From contig CP136063.1 of the NCBI GenBank assembly GCA_032622095.1, forward strand, positions 177,981,956 to 178,045,955: DNA of 64,000 nucleotides, read 5' to 3'. Each line of letters opens with the position of its first letter. Within the stretch, counting starts at the first letter, position 1. The DNA is from Siphonodentalium dalli (Eukaryota > Mollusca > Scaphopoda > Gadilida > Siphonodentaliidae). The position numbers and the translations under genes were made by a program. The notes beneath the pieces were generated by a model. The model did no database searches and was not told the DNA's origin. It saw only the letters and a list, made by a program, of their open reading frames with translations. Below, one piece after another: positions 11,688-22,900 of the stretch.

Positions 11688-12060
11688 TAGTGTGTGTCAT
11701 TTGCTAGCATTACCAAATTCACCCTCTGGAGACCTCATTCTGCATAGGCCTCATCTTCTGGGAAGTATCTATAGTCAGTCTCAATTAACATCGTTTTTTA
11801 GTTTCTTTTTCCATTCTGGGAAGTTTCTATATCCTCTAATTTGAAGAAGATAAAATGCATAATTGAGGTGACTAATGGGTGAAAATCACCAACTTCAACT
11901 GGGGAACTTCAATCTAATCCTAGGTCTCCCATAGCAGTTGAGGCCTAAGCAGAATGAGGTTCCCAGGGTGTGAATTTGGTGATGCTAGCCCACTTTGCGG
12001 GAGAGCGTCACTAAATTCACCCTCTGTGGACCTCATTCTGCAAATGACAGATACAATTTG
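11688..12060. repeat. fold-back repeat (CTCATTCTGC family), copy 1
   Basis: CACCAAATTCACCCTCTGGA-type and CCTCATTCTG words face AGAATGAGGTTCCCAGGG and GTGAATTTGGTGATGCTAGCC. Other copies are at 14545, 23576 and 62126. Ends carry TGTGTGTCATTTGC/GCAAATGACAGA. The internal TCTTCTGGGAAGTATCTATAG and CAACTGGGGAACTTCAATCT are family hallmarks. Confidence 0.75.
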
Positions 12061-13866
12061 AAGGTTTTTGTGAAATCTATTGGAGGATATTGACAAGCAT
12101 TCTCTTACTATTGATAGATTTTAGAAAATAATTTATTTGGTGTAAACATATTTATTTCTCTAAATCATGCATATGAATTTACAAAATTGTATAATATATA
12201 AAGACAATTATTTTAGAGAATGGGATTTGGCAGAAAGTATGACGCTTATATTAGCCATTTCCATTAAATATTTTATTTATATATTTTATTGTCAGAGAGA
12301 TCATTACGGTTCGAGGAAAATACTCCACAGGCATGTGTCAAATGAGGACAGTATTTTCTAGCACAGCCCATCTGAGTCAGAATGTTATGATCATACATGA
12401 CATGGAAATTATTTGTTTTAATTTTGTATGAAGAAGTAGCAGTAGATATGCATAATTATAAATTATAGAAATAGTGTGGTTTTGTTTTAATGTGGAATGA
12501 GGCAAGTAATTTGCATAAGTTGACACAAGGTGGTCCACATGATCGTTGACCAGTCAGCAGTAATATTTTTTTTGTGGGGGGAGTAATGTATGCGCTACAT
12601 GAATATATGTAAATTTAACGCTTACGTAAGATGGTGGGTATGACATAACATGGTGTGTTCACACTATTAGTGTCTGAACCAACATAATACCTCATCACTC
12701 AGCAAATAAACATCAACTAAAAGGCAATTTTACTTTACACCTTCTGTTTGAATCACATTTATTCAATGGAGTCACCAACATTGAATACATATTAATAATT
12801 ACACTTGCTTAATTTTCTATAGTATTTTTCCATTAGTTTCCAAAAAAAAAGATAATGTATTTAAAGACATATTATGGACTTATTCGGGTGCGTGAAACTA
12901 ATAAGTTAGTATTCAGGCACTATGCCAACTGGAGGAATGTAGCATTCTACTAACATCGCCGAAAATCTCAATTTAGCAAATCGACCGTACCACTCCATAG
13001 AAAACATCGTCTGAACTACGCTCAATTGTAAATATTTACTTCTTGATTCGGGATGCAAATATCGGCGATAAACTAATGAAAACGATTTCGCCACCGAGAG
13101 TCATTGTATTTAATTAATACATAAGAATTCTGGTGTATGTTGTCAATTTGTATATACTATTTGTAAAAATAACTACTTTGAGCAAGATTATTCTCCATTT
13201 CTATTTGATCACCCTACTGGAGTATTTAAATATGATAATTAAATAGGGCGGAAGTGAACTCTTGAGTTCTAGGAATTTTGCCACGGCAACATGTGACGTC
13301 AAGGCAACATCAATAAAAAGTTCCTACTATTAAATGATATCTCCAACTGAAAATGTATTTTTATGTTAATATTTTTACTGATATGTTTTTATAAGGAATA
13401 ATTTTCATTCTTGATATTATTACACAGTATAAATACATTTGTCCTGATCAAAAACGTTTTGTTTACAGTGGAATATGTAAAATAACCACTCATTAGCAAA
13501 TATTCAGTTATCAAAGGGTTAGGTTACAGAATGAAAGTTACAACAAGCTCATGAGGAAATGGCTCCATCTGATTTCAAATCCTCATTTTCTGTCTAAAAC
13601 ATCTCTCATATTAATTTCACAAATGTTCTATTTGGGATAAAATAATTTTACACCAACAACCTCAGATCTCTGTTTTGGATCCCCAACAGTCACTGCCATT
13701 GTGCTGACTCAAGCACTGGAGATCGACAAGGCAATCTCTTAGGAAAGATCGGCAAGACAAGCTCTTAGAAGATATTGCCAAGGCAATCCCTTAAAAGGTA
13801 TCAGCATGGCAACCTCTCAGAGGAGATCGGCACGGTAATCGCATAGAATAGTAGCAATTTGATTTC
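12061..13866. other. 3' flank of DRC12; no gene recognised
   Basis: AT-rich sequence. The minus-strand frame at 12906-13094 resembles no family I know and lacks clear splice sites. A short degenerate tandem stretch (about 13690-13855) repeats GATCGGCAAGRCAA(T/G)CTCTTA-like units of about 33 bp, immediately downstream of the DRC12 stop, so it probably forms part of that transcript's 3' UTR. I see no clear AATAAA on the minus strand close to the stop. Confidence 0.5.
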
Positions 13867-13995
13867 TCAAATATCCAGTGGGTTAAGTCCAAACTCTAGA
13901 AGCACTTGCTTATTCTTGGTCTGTATAAGAGTTGACTTCTCCTCCCACTTGTCTTTAGCACTGTCAATCTTTGTAATGAGTGAATCGAGGGCTTC
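13867..13995 (-). CDS. DRC12: DRC12 exon 6 (last, with stop)
   Basis: This terminal exon follows acceptor ATATTTCCAG in phase 0. It encodes EALDSLITKIDSAKDKWEEK, STLIQTKNKQ, VLLEFGLNPLDI and a TGA stop. The match to human DSLDRLLAKLRAIKQQWDG and RQFGLTPPG anchors the gene's identity and its C-terminus. A MITE begins about 23 bp upstream of the exon. Confidence 0.95.
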   Translation of the reverse strand, partial: EALDSLITKIDSAKDKWEEKSTLIQTKNKQVLLEFGLNPLDI

Positions 13996-16900
13996 CTGGA
14001 AATATATAACAGGTGGTAAGGCCAAAAAAATATATACCTGTGTTTCTGGTGACATGCAAGAAAAAAATAGGGGCGGGCGGGTGGCTTTTAATTTTATTTT
14101 ATTTTTTAATTTTATTTTCAACTTTGCTAAAAATAAATATGAATATCCCCCCCCCCCAAACTTCTTCTCCTTGTTTGGAATGTACTAGAAAATAATAAAA
14201 CTAAGTACATAATATTAGACTGCAGTGTAATTTATTGTTTTATTGAATAAAACTTGAAAAAATAAATTTTATTTGGCATACGTTTTAATCAGTTTACACG
14301 GAAAATAAAATTGGATGCGTACTAATTTTGCAAAATCAATAAAATGAAAACGGTCGGGGGCGACAGAATAGGGGCGGGTGGGTCACCAAAAACACAGGAC
14401 TTTTTTATTTTGGGCTGAGGAGGACTGGAGTTTGAATCATAAGTAATCTCAAGATATTGATGAAATTATCATTCCTTTATATAATTAAGAATTTTTTTTA
14501 TAGTAAGCATTTTCTGGGCTATGTCCCTGTGCATACCCCTACCACCAAGTCTGGAAATAGTGTGTCAGATATTTGCAGAATGAGGTCCCCAGAGGCTGAT
14601 GTTAGTGACCCTATCCCGCACAGTGGGCTAGCATCACCAAATTCACCCTCTGGGATATTCATTCTGCTAAGGCCTCAACTGCTATGGAAAAAATAGGATC
14701 AGATTGAAGTTCCCCAGTTGAAGTTGATGATGTTCATCCATTAGTCACCTTGATTATGCATGTTATCTTCTGCAAATTAGGGGATCTGGAAACTGAACAG
14801 AAGGGAAAAATTAACTAGGGAAAAATTAACTAAAAATAATTTGAGACTAGATTCTTCCCAGAAGATGCAAATGTTTGCAAATATCAGACACACTATTTCT
14901 GGGCTTTCCCACCACAGACTACTATTGTGTGAAACTGGTTTTCAGCTATGAAACCTTATACTGAATTCATTGAACTTTTGTGGATGAAAGAATTTTTTTT
15001 TTTTTTAGAGAAGTAAAGAAGGATAACTCTATTATGGAAAATGCAAACATTGTTGGACAATCATTTTCAAGGGCTCCTGACAGCGAAGATATATACTACA
15101 TATCATTGAAATCTCATGGCTGAGTTATCAACATGGATGGATGGACACACACAAACACATATATGTATGGATGGAGCACTGCCAACATAAAATCCACAAT
15201 ACCCCATTCTCTTAGAGTGGGAGTATAATTACATTAAACAATCAATCACTACCTGGGTGGGCAAAGTTGGGGATGGGCATTTTCAAAATATGCTAAAAAT
15301 AATTGAAATAAGTTATATTTGTTTAAGATTGGTCAATATTTGTTTTAGTTCGGGTTTGAACTCACATATCAAAAATATTTGAAATCCATTGATAATTGTT
15401 CGAAGTAACCCCCGGACAACTTTTCGTGGGTGCTAAATGCCAATAAATGACAATCAAAGAGCGTAACTCTGTTGAAAATGTATGGCCGGGCCCAATTTGT
15501 GAACTTGTTTCAGATACTCCTCTTGTGAACTCACATACCAAAAATCTTTCAAATCTCCATTGATAATTGTTTGAAATAACACCCAAAATCAGGGCCACCG
15601 GAGAGGGGGGGCAATTGCCCTGCTCTCAAGGCAGGGGGCAAGTGTGCCCTTCCAATATCAAGATGCCCCTTGAAACTCGCATGTATATACGCGAGTATAA
15701 CTCTTAATTTTATAGAGATGTGTTGGGGAACATTCAAAGATGTCAGTCAATATCAGCTGTTCCTTATGAAACTGCCACTACAGACTAAGCAGTCCAACTG
15801 GGAGATAATTAAACACGCCTGTTGTTCCTGACCGTCGGCCTAATCTCACAACACAAACTGAAGACAGCCTTATCGTTGGCGCGCTTCCCGTCTTACCAGA
15901 TGGCACCTGATTTCACGTTTCCGTGTTGCCACATGGAGCTGATTATGTTACATACGCGTGCAGTTACAACGAAACTGACCTCTCATTAACAATTTGATTC
16001 ATAACTCTTTACAATTCCGAAAGTGTTAGTTGCGATCTTCCGAAAAAAACCGAACCAGTCGATACATGCTATTATCAGTTCGGAGCACATGGGCAAGTAG
16101 GAGTTACAACGAAATGGACTGGTTTCCCACCTGAATACCCTTAAAACACTTCTGAGACAGGGAATGCCGATCAGAGGGGACTCCGACAATGAGTCAAATA
16201 TATTCCAGTTTGAATTAAATAAAGCGAAAATTGACCGAAGCCTGAAGTTGCTCCTAGATGAGAAGCATTACACAACCGCTCATGACATACTTGACGAACA
16301 GAGGCAAATGCTAGTGATCAGCGCCCGTAGGATGCTGATAGAAAAGCTGAAAGACTCCAAATGTTTTTCTGTCTTAGCGGATGAATCATCAGATGTATCC
16401 AAAAAGGAGCAACTCACATTCTCGGTTAATTAGAACATGCGACGACGATTACCAGGTAACCGACGACTTCGTGGGATTGTATGAATGGCAAGAAGGACTT
16501 TCATCTGGTGCTCTTCTTAAATATGTTAAGGACATCATGGTTCGGTGTGGACTCAACGGCGACAGGATGGCTGCTATGTGCTTCGATGGTGCGGTGGCCA
16601 TGAAGTCTTTGGCCACGAAGATGCAGAGCGATATGGCACCACATGCTATTTATGTGCACTGCTTAGCACATTGTAATGAATTGATCGTCAAAGACGCCAT
16701 CGACGTATCTGAGTTGACGGAAATAAGAAGTGATGCCACAACTAAAGCTGACACAAAAGCAAAAATAGATGGACTCAGTTGAGATCATTCTGGGACATTT
16801 TTCGGCTCACAGTATCAAAACGACTCATTTGTATCCTTGAAAAACTTTCCAAAGAGCTACAGGGAGTTGATATGTCAGTGGATTATGCTTCATTTTCTGT

Positions 16901-19900
16901 GGGATTATCTTGCCAACGCCTCCAAGAAATGCGGAGTGAAATTGAATTCGTGAAAATTGTCCAGGAAACATAATCGCTGACTGGTTTGAGCTTGGCAGTA
17001 GATGTGAAGACCCCACGAGCAAGAAAAGTCCCCAAAAGATCTATGCTATTGACTGAACAATTACTAACCAACAGCCAGAAGTGTGCCAGTGGGGTATGGT
17101 TGTGTATTTAAGCAGTACTATGCGCAAATACCATGCCTAGAAGTAAAAATTAACAGTGTGCCTTTGATGTCGTGTTACAGACTTGCCATTGTTTATATAT
17201 TATGTTTAAATGTAAACCTATCTTCCTATGGATCTGTAATTAGCGATCAACATATCCAAAATGGACGACGTGCATGGGACTCATCTATATATATATTTTT
17301 TTTCAAATTTCATATAACTGTGTTCAGACTGGATGTATTGTAGTCATTGTAATTTCAATTTGATCACGTCTTTACCTGGGTGCAATATAGGCCATATATA
17401 TAAACGATTAATCGACTAACCGTCGACTATAGCGGTCGATTAGTCGATTATGAAAACTCAGTCGTGGCAACCCTAGTATAGGAGGATTATGTGTCATTCA
17501 AGGTTGTATGGTTATATCCATTATGGTTTATTGCAGTCTCTTTAAAAGCCGATGTAATCTTGAATCTTCAAATTATTTATCAGTCTCCATGTCCTAATCT
17601 GCACATGACAGCTCGTGCCATGCATCAACTGTGAGCAGACCTGAGACCTATCTGCAGTATAAAATTATTTCTGGTAGCTCCGGTCTCCAGAAAAACTTAT
17701 GTGTTTTATTGAAACATTCAGCTTGTCTTTCACAATGCAAAATCATGCTTGCTTTCTATTGTTAGTTATATATGTTAGAAATCGCCTGACTAAATTTAAT
17801 GGGGATGCGTTCCATTGGCCCGATAATATAGAGTATTGCACTATTGGCAGAGTTGTCTTTCTTGGACACGCGCTGTTGGCGAATGTCAAGGTCAGACTAA
17901 TGTGAATGGAGATTCCAGAGACATAAATCGAAGATTCGAGATTGCGTCGGCTTTTAAAGAGACTGAGTTTATTGTTGTATAATGTGCTGATAATTGTTTT
18001 ACATAAAGTATATGAACATCGACGCATTATACGTGCTAGCATTCACAATATCCCGGTCATTGTGAAGTCACTGCTATAAGCATTTTACCGGTGACTGACT
18101 GACTGTACCAAGTTCATCTTCACAAAATCGAAAATGTGCCCCCAATAATAGGTTTGCCCCCCCCTGCCCTTCAGGCGGCCCTGCCCGAAATAACAACTGT
18201 TCATGGTTGCTAACTGCTAAATGCCAAAAAATGACAATCAAATGTCTCAAATCTGTTGATAATTGTTCGAAATAAACACTGGAAACTCATAGAGAGGGGC
18301 AGAAGCCCTGAAAGACGGAACCTATTCCTATATCTCCGCTAAATATTTTCAGGCGGAGGATAATTAAGAAGCTTCATGGACAGTATCACATACTTCAACT
18401 TGATGAGACACTGATCTAATTGTATGGAATCGTAAGCTATTTCCAGCTGTTTATTTTATTTTCTTCACTTACATTTAGTATGGAATCGTAAGCTATTTCC
18501 ATGCTGTTAATTTTATATTATTTACTTATATTTAGTATGGAATTGTAAGCTATTTCCATGCTGTTAATTTTATTTTCTCCACTTACATTTAGTATTGAAT
18601 CGTAAGCTATTTCCATGCTGTTAATTTTATTTTCTCCACTTACATTCAGTATGGAATCGTAAGCTATTTCCATGCTGTTAATTTTGTGTTTGAGCATTTC
18701 TATCTCATCATCCTTCTCCTTTTCCATCCTCTCCTTCTCCTCCTTAGTTTTCTTCAGTTCTGCCTCAGTGTAATCTGGAAAATAATTTGCAAATTGATGG
18801 AACTTCCTGTAATTTTGCAAAAACCCTGTGCCAAAACATTCTCTTGTATATGTGAGTCTCCCATAGGGAGTCAATAATTAGCTTGACCTTGTAAGCCAGT
18901 GCATTCTCTTATATATGTGAGGCTCCCTATGGGAAACTCTATATATAAGAGAATGTACTGGCACAGGATCTTTAATGCTGCACCAGCGCGGCTCCTATCA
19001 TGAAAGGTTTAAGAAGCAATGAAAGCATGAAAGCAACTAATCAAGGCCAAATATACATGTAATTACACAAGGTGGGCTGCTGGCCTTGACAGCTTACCAT
19101 GTACCCTGTTAGGAGAAGATGATTAATGTAACTATGCTAATCCTGATGCATTTTGATGAGTACAGTAATGCCCTAAACAATCGACTCCTTAACCACAGCA
19201 GAATTATGGGTAATGTTTCAGGATTTAGTCGGAAATATGGCTTGTTGCCATTCATCGGTAAGCTCTCATTCATCGGAAAGCTCAGTGAGAGCTTTCCGAT
19301 GAATGACAACAAGCCATAAATCCTGACTAAATCCTGAAAAATTACCCATAATTCTGCTGTGGTTAAGGAGTCGATTATTTAGGGCATTACTGTAGCTGCT
19401 CAGATTGCTTCCTAATGAGTAAAGTTGTGTAATCAATGCCCTATGACCCGGGTAACAAATATGTAAACTGCATATCGAAGCTAACTCAATGTGGAATTTG
19501 CTATAAATGCATCCATTATTACTATCATTAGTTGTCAATCTCAAAGTTGTTGAAGCCAGCACAATGGAAGTGAGCATTGGGCATAAAACAAGTATATGAG
19601 GTTGCTGAAATTTCATATCAATCTGCACCATTACAGAACATAAATGCTAAATAGCATTTTAGTAGCAATTTCTTTACATTTATTGAAATTGCTTAGTTTT
19701 GTAAACTTAAGAAGCCTTTCATAACATTTGTCATACATAATGGTGACAACAAATTCTTAGACACCATATTGATTAGAGTTAAAATGCCTGAATGGTAAGA
19801 GTTAAATGCTTAATTGAGAATGACTATACTAAGGCAATATATTGGAATTGATAAGTTTCTGTGCACAAGTAAGTGAATCAGTCTTCAGTCAAACTCCCAA

Positions 19901-22900
19901 GAGAATCGTGTCACTTAAAGAGGACAATCTATTCAGGAGTGAATCAGTAGCGAATGGGTCAATTTAAATGTACATTTTGATACAAATTTATGTTGTGTTA
20001 CTTTGATAACAAATAACTCACTAAGTTTCTGTTTGGTGCAGAGTAAGTCCTGTTCGAGATGATGTGTTCTCAGCATCATGTCTGTTTGCATGGTTTTATA
20101 CTGCCTCGTCATATCTGTAGAGAGAAAACAGTGATTGAATGAGCCACAATCATGAAGCGCTAATGTTACGAACTGAACATGAAATTGTAGACAGAACTTG
20201 AATCAATCTGAAAGACACACATACTGTAGTTACAGTAATGCTATAAATAATCGACTCTTTAACCACAGCAGAATTATTGGTAATTTTTCAGGATTTAGTC
20301 GGAAATATGGCTTGTTGCCATATTTCCTGAAAAATTACCCATAATTCTGCTGTGGTTAAGGAGTCGATTATTTTGAGCATTACTGTAATAATGTTTATCC
20401 TGAATAATGTGTACCAATGCCAATCAGTGCATTCAGGGCGTACAATTAAATGGAAGCTGAAACTGCAACAAGCTTTGAGAAATGATTGAGATGAGATTAG
20501 GTTTATTTATATCTCCTCTACTGTTGCTCAATATTGTTGAAATAATCCACTTTTGGATTCACAATTGTAAACTTTACAACAAAAGCATTGCTAGGGCATG
20601 CCAAAATATACCTGTGGTAATTCCAACAAAGGGCCATAACTCTGGTGAAAATTGGTAGGCGGAACCCAACTTCAATCTTGACCTGTATTTTGGGCTAGTA
20701 AACTCACATACCAAATTTAATTTCATTCAGTTTAGACTTACTATAGTTATTATCCGGAAAGAAAAATTGAGTTCCAACAAAAAAAGGCCATAACTTTGGT
20801 GGAAATTGGAAGGTAGAACTTGATCTGCATACCAAATTTCATTACATTCAGTTGAGACTATCTAAAGTTATCATCCAGAAACCAAAACCGAACGGAGATT
20901 TTTTTTTTAAATGGGCGTCTAAAAAGTAGATGCTTGCAGATAATATTCTTGCTAACATTATTGCAAATAGTACAAGTAACGATTAGGGAATGTGTATAGT
21001 TCCAGATATTTCTATAACTTTATATACTCACCTGCATTAATCGATTTTTGATCTGTTTTGTTCTCATCATATTCCACTTCGAGGTGCGTCATTTTCTTCT
21101 TGATGTCCACATGTGCAGATTGTGCTCTTCTGGTAAATTCTTTGCGGGTTGCTGTGGAGCATACATAATGACCAGACTGAATTACTACAGCATATAATTC
21201 AGTAGACTCACCCAAGAAATGTTACAAACATTCTTGAAAATATTGAATATATTGTGCAATTACCAGAATTTAACCAGAATTCAATTGCGATAATTTTAAG
21301 GCAGGCTTAGACACATTGTTGATACATTTGGTTTTACAAGAAACTAATACGTATAAACAAATGGTATATGTCAATAATATGGTTTCGCTTTGTGTTCACA
21401 TTAATGTACATATCAAAATCTTTTGCCTGATATTAGTGATATATACTGATATGTACAACCCGATTCACAGGTCTTTAACACTCTTGTTTCATTGGTTGAA
21501 ATTCAAGTTTGGTTTCACTATTATTGAAGTAATGTAGGTGTCACACAACATCCAACATATGATAAAATATACATGTTAGTTCATATCTGTTTAGATAGTA
21601 CACAATGTGTGCATTAGAAATTGTTGTCAGAAATCCTTATTAACCCTTTCATGACGGGAGCTGCATTGGCACATCATTAAAGATCCTGTGCCAGTGCATT
21701 ATCTTACATGTATATTATGTGAGTCTCCCATTGGGAGCCTCAAATATATAAGATAATGCACTGGCCTACAAGGTCAAGACAAATATTGTTAGGCCAATGC
21801 ATTCTCTTATATATGTGAGTCACCCTATGGGAGACTTGCATATATAAGAGAATGCATTGACACAGATTTTTGCAAAATTTCAGGAAGCACCGGTCATATA
21901 GAAGGGTTAAAAAAACTGTAAAGATGTAAACAAGATTCCAGGCTAATTTTTTCGAAATCTATTTTTAGGTTTTTGTTTATAAAATAAGACATTTGGAACG
22001 AGAAAATATCATAAAAAAGACAATATCTTGTTTGTATACCTTATTTCACAAAGCTTTGATGTTTTAGAGGGACACCAAAACTTATTTTGATAATTTTGCA
22101 ATAACAAAATGATATTTTTTTATATATTTTTTGGAATAAAGCAGAAAAAAGATGTTGATTTAGATTAGTTTGATAGCATGCCTTAACTGGTGGTCTGAAC
22201 AAGCCTGGTCATAGTCAATGACAGGCCCAAATTACTGATGCATGTTTGTTTATGCCTGTCATTATGACGGGTGCCGATTTATCTATCTATGCCTCAAAAA
22301 CATGCCTCATCCAAGATTTATTTATACCCCAAATGGAGATGTAAATCTAATTAAAAAATGTTGATTCGATTGACAGTGCCGAAGTTAGGCAACGAAACAG
22401 TATCACCAATTTGCCGGTCTAGAACGAGCAGGTTACATACTTTGGAAACACCGTACCATTACAGGCTTATATCAAACTATAACAAAGCTTCAATCGGTGC
22501 ACTGGTTATGCCATATTTTGTAAAATGGCATAACCATGGGTGGTACAAAGAAATTGGATGTACCAGCAAGCCACACTAGTTACGTAATGTGTAATAAAAC
22601 TATCTCCCATCTTGGGCTTTAAATCACAACAATAGATATTCAACAGTTATCACCTCACTATAATAATAAGCAATACTGACAGTGTTTTTATCTTGGTGAA
22701 GCTAGCAGTGACAATTAACACAGCTCATTAGTTGGCGAACACGGTGTCAGCGACAGAGTTATTGCACTTGTTTAAGCGGATTTATGTTATTATAATATAG
22801 TAGATTGTTAGTCGCATGTTTGTGTATTTCATGTAACAAATAAACTTTGTTTTTTTTTATTTGTCAAAAAAAAATCATCTCATTTGGCCAAAATATTTTG

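Larger units (their letters stand above)
15590..18183 (+). mobile_element. complete but degenerate hAT transposon
   Basis: The left terminus is CAGGGCCACCGGAGAGGGGG (15590). The right terminus is the inverse of CAGGGCCGCCTGAAGGGCAG (ending 18183), so the TIRs agree with few mismatches. The flanks are CCCAAAAT (15582-15589) and CCCGAAAT (18184-18191), a 7/8 match of the 8-bp duplication expected of hAT. The interior holds a frameshifted transposase and a small stub of another element (17402-17475). Its 2,594 bp is near full size for a compact hAT. It sits in DRC12 intron 5. Confidence 0.9.

Noticed and set aside
12906-13094. 62-codon minus-strand frame downstream of DRC12.
   Set aside because: No recognisable motif, no splice sites that would join it to DRC12, and it lies beyond the stop codon.
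22745-22775. TATTGCACTTGT, resembling the miR-92 seed region (human MIR32, a relative, lies in a TMEM245 intron).
   Set aside because: No complementary arm is found within 100 bp on either side, and the site is in a DRC12 intron rather than in TMEM245.
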